DNA of 64,000 bases from Flavobacterium sp. DG2-3 (GCF_030730925.1 NZ_JAVAMB010000014.1:1-64000); one strand, 5' to 3'; shown: positions 7,851-17,536, counted from the stretch's first letter. Numbers and translations are program-made. Notes: generated by a model from the sequence alone, not told the origin.

Positions 7851-9841
7851 AAATACCAATTTGTAATTTTGTCTTTAAGAATGTTTTCTATAGAATATTG
7901 AACAGCTTCTTTTTTTGTAAGCTGATGCGACCAATTTACTCTTTTATTGGTTTGGGATCCCTCTCCTTTACAATTGTATTCGGCATAAAAGCTATTTTTT
8001 TCTGCTTCTGGTTTCGACCAGTTTTCCCAGCCTTCTGGTTTTATTTGTTTTCCTAATTCACATTCAATGTAAACGGTTTTGGCATAAATACGCCAAGGTC
8101 TTCCGAGATATACTTGTGATGCTTCTGGATTGGAAGTAATTTTACAGTTTTTAAATACAAAGCCAAAAGCTGTTCCTTCTGGCGTTGAAGCCGCGGTAAT
8201 ATAAGAGCTTTTAATGCTGTGAATAATACAATTTTCAAACAGCACTGTCGCACCTCCAAAAATAAAATCGGTTGTTCCTTCTATATAACAGTCTTTAAAG
8301 TATTGTTTGGCTTCTTTTCCAGACAGGTATAAGGTATCTTGATTTCCTAGAAGATTGCAGTTTGAAACTTTTACACGATTTGCTACAACCGATAAGGCAA
8401 TTGCCTGACCGCGATCTCCCGAGGCATTTTTAATCGTTAAATTTGAAACAGAGCAATCATCCCCTTCTATTAAAACAGTGTACGTGTAAAAAGTACTGTT
8501 TCTTCCTAAACCAATTTTAGAAAAGTTATCATCAAAGGTAATAATAGTGTTCTCTTTGCTTTCTCCTTTTAAAATTACATTATTGTTCCATTCTGGAATT
8601 CTGACTTTTTCATTATAAATTCCATTTTTTACATAAATGGTCACTTTTTCATACGGAAATGCAGGTGTTGCGTATACAGCATCTTGTATTTTAGTAAAGT
8701 CACCAGAACCATCTTGCGCTACTGTAATGAAGTTTACATTTTTCTTTTCGGCTGCTCCTACCTTTGTACCGTTTTTAACGGCCCAGTCTGGAAATTTTTT
8801 CAAAGCTTCTTTTGGCGCATCCGTATACCACGAATAACCATTTCTTCTTTCGGAACCAATTTCTGCAATAGATTTCTTTTTAATTCCATCGCGATCACAA
8901 AAGAAAGGTTCATTGGATTCTAAATCCATAAATCTTGCCCAAAGGGGTGCAGCATTTTGAGTTGGAATCATTTTTTTGTCTATAATTTTTCCAGCATCGT
9001 TGAGCACTCTTTTTTCTTCCAGATTCGTGATTTTTGTTTTTTCAAACCAAGCTACTGCACTTTTTACAGCGGTAACAATTTCTGGCGAAGGTTTATCAAT
9101 TGCCATTAATAGCAATACTATTTTTGCTGATTCGTATCCGCTTAGTGATGCCAATTCAAAAGCTCTTGCGTTTGCAGGCTGCAACGTAATCTCGTCATGC
9201 TGTGCGCACCAAGCGGTTAAAATTCCGTTTTGCTTGTATTGTGTTTTTAAAATGCAGTCAACTCCCTTGTCAAAAGCTTTTTTACATTTTTCTACAATTT
9301 CTTTTGAAGGTTTTATGCTGTAATAATCGGTTTCCTCTGCAACGTTTTTAATTACATTCAAGATATTTACCATCGAATCGTCGTTGTAGGTAATATGCGT
9401 GTAATAGCCTTTCTTTAACGGATAAAACTGTGGCCACCCACCGTTGTCATATTGCGCTTCCAGCAAATAATTTAATCCTTTTAAAAAAGATGCAGCGTAA
9501 CGTTCGTCTTTAACCTGAGCATACATTCTCGACATAAAAAGCATTTCCTGACAAGTTGCTCCGTTGTCTGTTGTGGTTTCTACAGCCGTTTTTTTGAGTG
9601 CAATTAAATCCTCTTTCTGTTTCTCTGTAAGCTCCTCCTGCATCTGGATGTTTTTTGGCCATCCTCCTATATCTCTTTGATACAGCAATACATTGTCTGC
9701 TATTTTTTTGGCTTCCGCCGAAGCAAACCAAGCTGCATCGTTCTTACGAATAACATCTGGCCATCTTTTATAGGTGTTTTGAGATTTTACTGCAAAACTG
9801 CAAAGACATAAAAAAAGGATTATTTGTTTTTTAAACTGCAT
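7844..9841 (-). CDS. Bimodular pectate lyase (PL10) - pectin methylesterase (CE8)
   Basis: A 665-residue secreted protein. Residues about 25-345 match PL10 pectate lyase (DIGGWPKN, TDNGAT, NGGWPQFYP, YNDDSM, RNGYSWY). Residues about 368-650 are a CE8 methylesterase with GNQDTLY (Asp502), GTTDFIFGG (Asp525) and YLGRPWR (Arg581). The methylesterase exposes free galacturonate units that the lyase needs, so the fusion couples consecutive steps and yields 4,5-unsaturated ends. These feed the GH105 and KduI/KduD steps encoded nearby. The start is the ATG giving signal peptide MQFKKQIILFLCLC. Confidence 0.92.
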   Translation of the reverse strand: MQFKKQIILFLCLCSFAVKSQNTYKRWPDVIRKNDAAWFASAEAKKIADNVLLYQRDIGGWPKNIQMQEELTEKQKEDLIALKKTAVETTTDNGATCQEMLFMSRMYAQVKDERYAASFLKGLNYLLEAQYDNGGWPQFYPLKKGYYTHITYNDDSMVNILNVIKNVAEETDYYSIKPSKEIVEKCKKAFDKGVDCILKTQYKQNGILTAWCAQHDEITLQPANARAFELASLSGYESAKIVLLLMAIDKPSPEIVTAVKSAVAWFEKTKITNLEEKRVLNDAGKIIDKKMIPTQNAAPLWARFMDLESNEPFFCDRDGIKKKSIAEIGSERRNGYSWYTDAPKEALKKFPDWAVKNGTKVGAAEKKNVNFITVAQDGSGDFTKIQDAVYATPAFPYEKVTIYVKNGIYNEKVRIPEWNNNVILKGESKENTIITFDDNFSKIGLGRNSTFYTYTVLIEGDDCSVSNLTIKNASGDRGQAIALSVVANRVKVSNCNLLGNQDTLYLSGKEAKQYFKDCYIEGTTDFIFGGATVLFENCIIHSIKSSYITAASTPEGTAFGFVFKNCKITSNPEASQVYLGRPWRIYAKTVYIECELGKQIKPEGWENWSKPEAEKNSFYAEYNCKGEGSQTNKRVNWSHQLTKKEAVQYSIENILKDKITNWYFL

Positions 9842-9851
9842 CGCTTACTTT

Positions 9852-11441
9852 TTATTTTGTTATTCTAAACCAATCTATTTCAACATTTCCAGAATCATTT
9901 TTTACTTCTTCGCCTAAAGCGAAAAGTCCGACTTTGGCACCAATCCATTTTCCTTCTTTGGCTTTAAAATCGGTTCCAACTTTTTGATAATTTTTATCGT
10001 CTAAGCTGTAAAAGAAACTGCACATGCCTGCTTTAGTAATTTGCACTCTAAGGTAAATCGTATTGTTTTCTATTTTTATAGGTGCAGTTTCAGTTTCTGA
10101 AACTGTTTTATCAAAAGTTCCTGTTTTCTGATTTAGATATAATTTCCCGTCAACATTTTTAAAACATAAAAAACTATAATCTAACCCCATTACGATTAAA
10201 CCTGTAGATTCTTTGTTTAATCTCGGATTAAAAGTCAGTTTTGTGGTAGCTGTAAATTCTTCTGCTGGGAATTTCTGCAATAATAAGTTTGGAGCATTAA
10301 AGATGTTCTGAGAAGTGGTATTGCAAAACAAATTCAGATAACCTAAACTGGTCGGAAATCCCCAATTGATTTGTCTGTTTGCCTGCCATTGCCACTGCAA
10401 TCCTAATTTTGGCGAATTAAATTCGTCTGATTCTGCTGGAGTTTCGATTGGATATTTTTTACCAACGTTTGGTTTTTTATAAGTCGTAACTGGTTCGCCA
10501 ATTCCGTTTTTATCAAAATCTTCTCCCATTACAGGCCAGTCGTTTACCCATTTCATCGGCTGCAGATGTACAATTCGTCCGTAAGCGCCTTTGTCCTGAA
10601 AATGGAAAAACCAATCTTCTCCTGTTTGAGTCGTAACCCAAGCGCCTTGATGCGGACCATTTATAGCGGTCGAACCTTGTTCTATAACCTTTTTCTTTTC
10701 GTAAGGGCCGAAAGCATTTTTCGATCTTAAAATAGTCTGCCATCCAGTCGGTACTCCTCCTGCAGGGGCAAAAATGTAGTAATAGCCGTTTCGTTTGTAA
10801 AATTTAGGGCCTTCGATAGTTTCTTCGCCTTTATGTCCGTCAATAACCATTACTTCGTCATTGTTTACAATAGTTCCTTCTGGATTCATGGTGCAGACTA
10901 CCAGTAAACTTTTAATCTGTGCGCGGCTTCCAGCAAAGGCATGAGTCAGGTACGCTTTTCCATCTGTATCCCAAAGCGGACTAGGGTCTATCAAGCCTTT
11001 TCCTGCTTTTACTAAAAGCGGTTCAGACCATGGTCCTTCTGCTTTTTTTGCTTTTATCATATAAATTCCGAAATCGGGATCTGGATAATAGATGTAAAAT
11101 TCATTTTTATGATAGGTGATGCTTGGCGCCCAAACTCCGTTTCCGTGCTGTACTTTATTGTACGTTTCAAACGGCGGCTGTTTGACCAAAGCGTGTCCGA
11201 TAATTTTCCAGTTTACCAAATCTTTAGAATGCAGAATAGGCAATCCTGGAATACAATTAAAAGAAGAAGCGGTCATATAATAATCATCGCCTACGCGAAC
11301 GACATCTGGATCTGAATAATCGGCGTGAAGGATTGGGTTTGTGTAGGTTCCGTCTCCATTATCTGATGTCCAGACTTGTGCTGTATTCTTCTGAAAACAG
11401 AAAATGGAAAGAAGAAAAAGGATGATTTTTATATTATTCAT
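9852..11441 (-). CDS. GH43 family glycoside hydrolase with C-terminal beta-sandwich
   Basis: A 529-residue secreted protein (signal ends KNTAQ). The five-bladed propeller carries the GH43 triad: YSDPDV (Asp44), GLIDPSPLWD (Asp152) and TIEGPKFYKRNGYY (Glu210). Residues about 340-529 form the concanavalin-like domain typical of longer GH43 enzymes. Such enzymes act as arabinofuranosidases, xylosidases or galactosidases; in this locus, trimming arabinose or galactose side chains of pectin is the likely job, but the exact sugar is inference. It lies 10 bases upstream of the PL10-CE8 start, so translation is probably linked in one operon. Confidence 0.87.
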   Translation of the reverse strand: MNNIKIILFLLSIFCFQKNTAQVWTSDNGDGTYTNPILHADYSDPDVVRVGDDYYMTASSFNCIPGLPILHSKDLVNWKIIGHALVKQPPFETYNKVQHGNGVWAPSITYHKNEFYIYYPDPDFGIYMIKAKKAEGPWSEPLLVKAGKGLIDPSPLWDTDGKAYLTHAFAGSRAQIKSLLVVCTMNPEGTIVNNDEVMVIDGHKGEETIEGPKFYKRNGYYYIFAPAGGVPTGWQTILRSKNAFGPYEKKKVIEQGSTAINGPHQGAWVTTQTGEDWFFHFQDKGAYGRIVHLQPMKWVNDWPVMGEDFDKNGIGEPVTTYKKPNVGKKYPIETPAESDEFNSPKLGLQWQWQANRQINWGFPTSLGYLNLFCNTTSQNIFNAPNLLLQKFPAEEFTATTKLTFNPRLNKESTGLIVMGLDYSFLCFKNVDGKLYLNQKTGTFDKTVSETETAPIKIENNTIYLRVQITKAGMCSFFYSLDDKNYQKVGTDFKAKEGKWIGAKVGLFALGEEVKNDSGNVEIDWFRITK

Positions 11442-11454
11442 TGTTGTATTGTTT

Positions 11455-11635
11455 TTTACCGCAAAGTTTTTTTGCCGCTAAGGCGCTAAGACACAAAGTT
11501 TTTTTGTTTGTTTTTTGTTGCAAAGTCGCTAAGACGTAAAGTTTTTTTGCCACGAATTACACTAATTGCACTAATTTTTTTTACGAAGTCGAATACTAAT
11601 TTGTGGAAATTCGTGCAATTCGTGGCTAAACTTTA
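11455..11635. repeat. Intergenic repeat block with GCCACGAATT inverted arms
   Basis: Words such as CGCTAAGACACAAAG and CGCTAAGACGTAAAG repeat at 11460-11545, like those at 5929-6235. GCCACGAATT (11549-11558) pairs with AATTCGTGGC (11617-11626). The latter phrase also occurs in the repeat at the window start. No frame is present. Confidence 0.65.
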
Positions 11636-12862
11636 TTATCTATTTAGCTCTAAAGCAGCTAGAATGAATGGTCCTGTTGCTTTTGGGTCGTTGTCTTTTT
11701 TTCTTTCGTTTACGTAATATTCGTAAGAACCGTCACGGTATGGATTTCCACCTAATCCTGCTACTTGACAGCAGTTTGTTAAAGTGATTCCGCCATCTTG
11801 ATCTACTTTTTTGATTAATACTGTCGTTAATCCGTCAAAAGCTTTGTTGGCTGCTTTTTTAAATTTAGCTGGCAAATACCCTTTGTTTGCTCCTTTTGCA
11901 TACGCATACGCAAACATAGCCGAACCAGATGCTTCTAAATAGTTTCCTTTTTCACCTGCTTTGTCTGTAACTTGGTACCATAACCCAGATGATTTATCTT
12001 GGTATTTAAGTAAAGCCTCAGAAGCATTATTTAGATATTTAACTAATTCTTTTTGCTTTGGATGCTCTTTTGGGTAATAATCTAAAACGTCAACCAATGC
12101 CATTACATACCAGCCTAATGCTCTAGACCAGAAATTTGGTGAGTTTCCTGTTTCTTTATTTGCCCAAGGCATTTGCTTGCTTTCATCCCAACCGTGGTAC
12201 AATAATCCTGTTTTAGGATCTGTTGCATGTAGCTGGATTAGCTCAAATTGTTTTGCAATATCATCCAGACTTTTTCCATTTTCAAACGTTACGGTGTATT
12301 GTGCATAGAATGGTTCTCCCATGTACAAACCGTCTAACCACATTTGGTTTGGATAAATTTGTTTGTGCCAGAATCCGCCACTTGCCGTTCTTGGCTGTTC
12401 TGCCAATTGTTTGCGTATTTGCTGTAACGCTTTTAAGTATTTATCTTGTTTAGATTCTGCATAAATATCAAATAAAAGACGCCCAGGCACTACCAAATCG
12501 ATATTAAATTTATCAAATTCATAGGTTTTGATTTCACCATCTGCTTGAACCAATTCATCAACATATCCTCTTATGTAAGCTTTGTATCTAGGGTCAGGAT
12601 TTTTTTTGTACAATTCTTCAATAGAATGTAAAACTAAAGCGTGAACATAATCCCACTTTGGCTTTTTGGCATCATCCAGCATGTAGGCTTCTGGATGGCG
12701 TTTCATCAAAGTTAAAGCCATTTTATCAGACCACTTCAGATTCTTTCCAATCACGATATCTTTCTTCGCTGGCTCTTGTGAGGTTACTTTACAACTCGTA
12801 ATCGTCATTACACAAATCAGTAAAACTGACATTAGGTAACTTTGCTTTCTACTATTCTTCAT
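11636..12862 (-). CDS. GH105 unsaturated uronyl hydrolase, lipoprotein (copy 1)
   Basis: A 408-residue (alpha/alpha)6-barrel protein of the YteR/YesR type, which releases 4,5-unsaturated galacturonate from the ends of lyase products by hydration of the double bond. The signal ends in lipobox TITSC, so Cys24 is probably lipidated. Key blocks are GGFWHKQIYPNQMWLDGLYM (general acid Asp177) and YHGWDESK (His223). It is the first-positioned of three tandem paralogues at 11636-15340 in window order, and the last transcribed. The lipid anchor distinguishes it from the other two. Confidence 0.88.
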   Translation of the reverse strand: MKNSRKQSYLMSVLLICVMTITSCKVTSQEPAKKDIVIGKNLKWSDKMALTLMKRHPEAYMLDDAKKPKWDYVHALVLHSIEELYKKNPDPRYKAYIRGYVDELVQADGEIKTYEFDKFNIDLVVPGRLLFDIYAESKQDKYLKALQQIRKQLAEQPRTASGGFWHKQIYPNQMWLDGLYMGEPFYAQYTVTFENGKSLDDIAKQFELIQLHATDPKTGLLYHGWDESKQMPWANKETGNSPNFWSRALGWYVMALVDVLDYYPKEHPKQKELVKYLNNASEALLKYQDKSSGLWYQVTDKAGEKGNYLEASGSAMFAYAYAKGANKGYLPAKFKKAANKAFDGLTTVLIKKVDQDGGITLTNCCQVAGLGGNPYRDGSYEYYVNERKKDNDPKATGPFILAALELNR

Positions 12863-12931
12863 TTCAAAATATATTTAATTCTACTATAATCTATTTTTTC
12901 TAATTCTCAAATTATCTAATTTTCTATTTGA

Positions 12932-14140
12932 CTAATTATCTAATTCCAATGCGGCTAAAATAAAAGGCCCTAATCCGTGTGAGTTATCGACTTTTATTTT
13001 TTCGCCTATATAATATTCATAAGAGCCATCGCGATAAGGATTTCCTCCTAGCCCCGCGCTCGCACAAACTTGCGTAATATGTATTTCTCCATCTGGATCT
13101 ACGGTAACTAGCTTTTTTACAATACCGTCAAATCCTTTTTCTGCTAAATTTTTATAGCTTTCTGGTAAATATCCTTTGTTTGCTCCTTTAGCGAAAGCGT
13201 AAACAAACATTTCAGAACCAGATGCTTCAAGATAATTTCCTTTTTTATTTCCGGCATCCGTAACTTGATACCACAATCCTGATTTGTCTTGAAATTTTTC
13301 CACAGCTTTCGAAATCTGATTCAAGTACTGGATTAGTTCTTTTCTTTTTGGATGTTCTTTTGGCATATAATCCAAAACATCAACTAAAGCCATCATGTAC
13401 CAGCCGATAGATCGAGACCAAAAATTGGGTGAAGCTCCTGTTGTTTTGTTCGCCCAAGCCATTTGTTTACTTTCGTCCCAAGCGTGAAAAAGTAGTCCTG
13501 TTTTAGGATCTAAAGTATGTTTGTGGATTTCTTCAAACTGTTTTGCAATATCGTCAAAGGCTTTATTGTTCTCAAAATCCGCTGTGTAACGCGCATAAAA
13601 CGGCTCGCCCATATACAATCCGTCAAGCCACATTTGATACGGATAAATCTTTTTGTGCCAAAATCCTCCTGAATTGGTTCTTGGATGCGTTTCTAACTGC
13701 TTTCTCAGTGTCTGCAAGGCTGTCAGATAACGTTTGTCTTTAGTTGAATCGTAAAGATCAAAAAGTATTTTTCCTGCGTTGATATTATCAATATTGTAAT
13801 CTTCCAATTTGTAATTCAAGATTTCTCCAGACTCATTAATCGTCGATTCTGCGTATCCTTTTGCATATTCAAAATAAACCGCATTGTTTGTTTTTTGATA
13901 TAATTTTTCAAAAGACAGCATGGCTAAACCTATTTTATAATCCCATTTTGGTTTTTCGTTGTTATCAATCTGCCAAGCTTTTGGATGACGTTTCATTATA
14001 GAAAGCGCCATTCTTTCAGACCATTTCAAATCTTTAGAAATAACAATTGCCTTTTCTTGAGCTGTTACATTCAAAATTGAACATAACAGAAAAATTATAA
14101 CTGGTATCGAACTACAATATTTTATTTTTCTATCCATCAA
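12932..14140 (-). CDS. GH105 unsaturated uronyl hydrolase (copy 2)
   Basis: A 402-residue paralogue of the adjacent GH105 genes, with signal peptide ending LNVTAQ and no lipobox, so probably periplasmic. It keeps YQMWLDGLYMGEPF (Asp173), FHAWDESK (His219) and GLGGNPYRDGSYEYY. It starts 6 bases after the stop of copy 3, consistent with one transcript. Division of labour with its paralogues (for example unsaturated galacturonyl-rhamnose against galacturonyl-galacturonate) is plausible but cannot be read from sequence. Confidence 0.88.
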   Translation of the reverse strand: MMDRKIKYCSSIPVIIFLLCSILNVTAQEKAIVISKDLKWSERMALSIMKRHPKAWQIDNNEKPKWDYKIGLAMLSFEKLYQKTNNAVYFEYAKGYAESTINESGEILNYKLEDYNIDNINAGKILFDLYDSTKDKRYLTALQTLRKQLETHPRTNSGGFWHKKIYPYQMWLDGLYMGEPFYARYTADFENNKAFDDIAKQFEEIHKHTLDPKTGLLFHAWDESKQMAWANKTTGASPNFWSRSIGWYMMALVDVLDYMPKEHPKRKELIQYLNQISKAVEKFQDKSGLWYQVTDAGNKKGNYLEASGSEMFVYAFAKGANKGYLPESYKNLAEKGFDGIVKKLVTVDPDGEIHITQVCASAGLGGNPYRDGSYEYYIGEKIKVDNSHGLGPFILAALELDN

Positions 14141-14146
14141 AAACGC

Positions 14147-15340
14147 TTATTTATCCAATTCAATTGATGCCAATAAAAATGCTCCAAGGCCTATTGCACC
14201 ATTTTCTTTTGTTTTGGAAGTCAGATAATAATTATTTGTTCCGTCTCGAAATGGCTTTCCGCCCAAACCAACATTTGAAGAAACATTCAAAACATTTACT
14301 TCTCCTTTTTTATCTACTTTCACAAATTCTTTTACAAAACTGTCAAATGATTTTTTGGCTGTAGCTTTATAGCTTGCCGCTAAATAACCTTTATTGGCTC
14401 CTTTCGCGAAAGCGTAAATAATCATACCAGAAGCTGATGGCTCTACGTAATTTCCATACAATTCTGGTTTATCGGCCACTTGATACCATAAACCTGTTTC
14501 ACTTTTGTATTTATTCACATTATTTGCAATCTGATTCAAATACCCCACCAAAACTTTATATTTTGGATGCGATTTCGGGAAATAATCTAACGTTTCTACC
14601 AATGCGACCATATACCAGCCAATTCCTCTTCCCCAAATGGTAGGCGAAGTTCCTGTCTGTTTATCTGCCCACGCAATCTCTTTGCTTTCGTCCCAAGCCT
14701 GATAAACCAAACCTGTTTTTTTATCTACAATATGATTTTGAACGAGTTCGAACTGTTTGGCAATATCATCCAGATTTTTTCCTTTTTCGTACTTAACCGT
14801 AAATTGCGTGTAAAAAGGTTCTGCCATATACAAACCATCAATCCACATTTGATTTGGGTAAATCTGTTTGTGCCAAAATCCTCCGCTTGGCGTTCTTGGC
14901 TGACTTTCTAACTGATTTCTTAGTCTTCCGATAATCTGCAGATAGCGCGAATCTTTTGTGACATCATATAAATTAAACAGCAGTTTCCCTGGATTCAAAT
15001 AATCGATATTGTATTCTTTAAGATCGTATTTTTTGATATTTCCGGTACTGTCAATCATTCCGTCAACATACTCTTTGATATAGTTCAGGTATTTTGGATT
15101 GTTTGTCTTTTGGTACAATTTTTCAAAACCAGACAAAACAAAACCCATTTTATAATCCCATTTTGGTTTGTCGTTTCCGTCGAGCTGCCACGCATTTGGA
15201 TATTTATTTAAAATAGAAAGCGCTGTACGTTCTGACCATTTTAAATCATAAGAAATAACAGCTGCATCGGCTTGATTTTGCCCAATTGCAAAAACATTGA
15301 AAAGCAGAAATAATAATATGGCTGTTTTTTTATACTTCAT
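14147..15340 (-). CDS. GH105 unsaturated uronyl hydrolase (copy 3, divergent active site)
   Basis: A 397-residue paralogue with signal peptide ending FAIGQ. The general acid block is NQMWIDGLYMAEPF (Asp168). The His found in copies 1 and 2 (YHGWDESK, FHAWDESK) is Gln214 here (YQAWDESK), and the C-terminal GGNPYRDGS is GGKPFRDGT. These changes suggest altered substrate choice rather than loss of function, since the general acid is kept. It is the most distant of the three copies. Confidence 0.87.
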   Translation of the reverse strand: MKYKKTAILLFLLFNVFAIGQNQADAAVISYDLKWSERTALSILNKYPNAWQLDGNDKPKWDYKMGFVLSGFEKLYQKTNNPKYLNYIKEYVDGMIDSTGNIKKYDLKEYNIDYLNPGKLLFNLYDVTKDSRYLQIIGRLRNQLESQPRTPSGGFWHKQIYPNQMWIDGLYMAEPFYTQFTVKYEKGKNLDDIAKQFELVQNHIVDKKTGLVYQAWDESKEIAWADKQTGTSPTIWGRGIGWYMVALVETLDYFPKSHPKYKVLVGYLNQIANNVNKYKSETGLWYQVADKPELYGNYVEPSASGMIIYAFAKGANKGYLAASYKATAKKSFDSFVKEFVKVDKKGEVNVLNVSSNVGLGGKPFRDGTNNYYLTSKTKENGAIGLGAFLLASIELDK

Positions 15341-15351
15341 ATTTATATTTT

Positions 15352-15513
15352 TTTTGCCACAGATTAATGGATTACTTGGATTATTCTTTGCTAACTTTTT
15401 TTATACTCTTTTGTTTTCAATGTGCTAAATATTTTTCACGCAGATTTAGCAGATCCAGCAGATTTAAAATTTCTAATTTGCAAATCTTTTTAATCATTTA
15501 ATCTGTGGCAAAA
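15352..15513. repeat. Intergenic palindrome with 16-bp perfect arms
   Basis: TTTTGCCACAGATTAA (15352-15367) pairs exactly with TTAATCTGTGGCAAAA (15498-15513). Inside are words such as CACGCAGATTTAGCAGAT, which recur at 27170-27215. It sits between the DUF4861 and GH105 genes. Confidence 0.75.
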
Positions 15514-15518
15514 ACAAC

Positions 15519-16484
15519 TTACATCTTCCCTTTTTTATTCAGTACTTCCAATTGTTTATCTAAATATTTAGCAAATTCTTCTTTGGTTTTAATTCCGTTT
15601 ACTTCTTGTTCCCAAGCTCCCAAAAGATAAAAAGTCACCGCTTTTGTAGTTGGTTTAAAAACTAAAAGATAATCTAAATCTGTATCTGCGATATTTTCGA
15701 TAGTACTAATTTCATAAAAAATTGCCATTCCTAGCTTATCTGGAACCAAAGATTGTTCTCCGTAAGTTGCCAAATACGCCCATTTTTTATTTTTGCTTTC
15801 TTTTTTAAGAAGCTCAGCCGTTTTTTGTTTTACAATTCCAGTACAGATTCCTTTTATTGCCTGAGACGCTTTAATGGTATGCTGTGTGTATAATTGGTCT
15901 GGTTTAATTGTCAGTTCAGAAATAAAATCAATTTTGTCTGAAGCGGTTTTCCATCCGTAATAATTTACTTTTACCGAAGATTCATTCGATTTATTAGCCA
16001 CAGTTGCGATAGTCGAATCTACTTCACGGAAGTGTAATTTTTCATTGTTTAAATAACGGTCGATAGAACCAATTCCGATTCCTTTTCCTGCTTTCAAGAT
16101 ATCAGCTCCCCAATCGCTCATGTTATGGTAAGAATCAAATCCGTCTTGTCCTACAAGCGGAAGAATATTTTCTGATGTCTTTTTCCCGAAAATATCAATC
16201 GCATTTCTCCAATCTAAATACAAACGGTAACCAATTCTGTTGTTCTCCCATCCTGGTCCTTCGTAACGAATGTCAAAAGAATGATCGGTATGTTCTGGAG
16301 CCAGTTTTAATCGGTCCACATTTTTAAAAACAGTTCCGCCTTTATACTTTCTTCCTTCCCATTTTCCGTCTGTTTTTGCAGATATTTCGGCGTAGGTTTT
16401 ATTGGTTTTAATATCGTATTTCTGCGCGTTTATGGCCGTTAAACCTGCGAAAAATAAAACTGCTGTGGTGATTTTTGCTTTCAT
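15519..16484 (-). CDS. DUF4861 family secreted protein (short form)
   Basis: A 321-residue protein with signal peptide ending LTAINAQ. It shares the block GPGWENNRIGYRLYLDWRN (from residue 76) with the longer DUF4861 protein at 2160-3440, and a similar C-terminal YLLGAWEQE region. It lacks the N-terminal DxDxDG motif of that protein. The function is unknown; genomic linkage ties it to pectin breakdown. It lies 13 bases downstream of the esterase stop, within the same operon. Confidence 0.78.
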   Translation of the reverse strand: MKAKITTAVLFFAGLTAINAQKYDIKTNKTYAEISAKTDGKWEGRKYKGGTVFKNVDRLKLAPEHTDHSFDIRYEGPGWENNRIGYRLYLDWRNAIDIFGKKTSENILPLVGQDGFDSYHNMSDWGADILKAGKGIGIGSIDRYLNNEKLHFREVDSTIATVANKSNESSVKVNYYGWKTASDKIDFISELTIKPDQLYTQHTIKASQAIKGICTGIVKQKTAELLKKESKNKKWAYLATYGEQSLVPDKLGMAIFYEISTIENIADTDLDYLLVFKPTTKAVTFYLLGAWEQEVNGIKTKEEFAKYLDKQLEVLNKKGKM

Positions 16485-16497
16485 TTGTATGCTAAAA

Positions 16498-17436
16498 TTA
16501 TTTAAAAATTGTATCTAGAAATCGTACGCTGTACGAAATTGTCTGTGTAAACCAAGGATCGTAAAACCAAAATGAATGTGGAGAATCTGGAATAGTCTGC
16601 ACTTCACTATAAATTTTATTTTCATTCAAAATCTTAATCATATCGTCTCTCCCCGCATGAAATCTCGGAATACTGCTGCAGATGTATAACACCGGCGGTG
16701 TGTTTTGGTCAGTATGGCTTAGCGCCGAAGCATTTTTCCAATTTTCAGGTATTTCATCTGATTTTCCTCCTAACCAAAATGCTGCCATATCTCCTTCTGA
16801 CGATTCTGGATGTTTGAATGCCAGAACTCCATCTACATCAATTATGGCATGGACTTTTGAAGAAGAACGGCTTTTAAAATTTGTATCTTCAAAAAGCGGA
16901 TTGTTGTTTGTTGTACCAATTAAAGCTGCCATTTGCCCTCCCGAAGAACAGCCTAAAACCGCAATTTTATTTGGATCTACATTAAACTTTACTGCATTGT
17001 CTTTGATAAATTTTATTGCATTCTTGACATCAATAACTCCTTCTGGATATTTTGCTTCTAATGATAATCGGTATTCGATTGCAAAACAAGAATAGCCTTT
17101 TGTTGCAATTTCTTTTCCTATAAACTGCATTTGGCTTTTATTTCCTGATCTCCATCCGCCACCGTGAATTAGGATAACAGCTGGATTTTTTTTCTTTTTT
17201 GTATGAATAAATGCATCAAAATGTAAAGTACGATCTTGCTTTTTATTGTAAACTAAATCGAATGTTTCTGTTACGTCTGGATTTGCTTTTATTTCAGGAA
17301 TGGTAATAAACGGATATTTCTTAATTAATTTAGCATAAGTGCTTTTAATGGTATACGACGTATCTACCTTGTACTGCTGGCTTTGCATTACAATGACATT
17401 AAAAAATAACGCTAAGATTAATTTAAATTTTCGCAT
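16498..17436 (-). CDS. Secreted alpha/beta-hydrolase esterase (carbohydrate acetylesterase-like)
   Basis: A 312-residue hydrolase with N-terminal signal MRKFKLILALFFNVIVM. It has an oxyanion-hole HGGGW (residues 91-95), nucleophile elbow GCSSGG (Ser165) and a C-terminal His in DSPHSFWF. This is the BD-FAE/lipase-esterase type often attached to polysaccharide loci. Removing acetyl groups from pectin is the likely role by context, not proven by motif. It follows susD after a hairpin, and precedes a DUF4861 gene. Confidence 0.82.
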   Translation of the reverse strand: MRKFKLILALFFNVIVMQSQQYKVDTSYTIKSTYAKLIKKYPFITIPEIKANPDVTETFDLVYNKKQDRTLHFDAFIHTKKKKNPAVILIHGGGWRSGNKSQMQFIGKEIATKGYSCFAIEYRLSLEAKYPEGVIDVKNAIKFIKDNAVKFNVDPNKIAVLGCSSGGQMAALIGTTNNNPLFEDTNFKSRSSSKVHAIIDVDGVLAFKHPESSEGDMAAFWLGGKSDEIPENWKNASALSHTDQNTPPVLYICSSIPRFHAGRDDMIKILNENKIYSEVQTIPDSPHSFWFYDPWFTQTISYSVRFLDTIFK

Positions 17437-17461
17437 TTTTAATCTTTACTATTTAGTTAAG

Positions 17462-17492
17462 AAAGGAGTTCGACCGATAGTCAAACTCCTTT
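17462..17492 (-). terminator. Intercistronic hairpin after susD
   Basis: AAAGGAGTT (17462-17470) pairs with AACTCCTTT (17484-17492). On the minus strand the hairpin follows the susD stop by 45 bases and has only a weak T tract (TTAACT). It may be a leaky terminator or an RNA-stabilising end that keeps susCD messenger more abundant than the enzymes downstream. Confidence 0.55.
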
Positions 17493-17536
17493 TTAACTAC
17501 TTCAAAAAACATAGTTCTCAAAAAACTAACAAATTA

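Noticed and set aside
8976..9323. Plus-strand frame of 115 codons
   Set aside because: It lies opposite the PL10 domain, which has strong family motifs.
17453..17500. Possible tRNA-like arm (GGAGTTCGACC)
   Set aside because: No cloverleaf can be drawn; it is part of a simple hairpin after susD.
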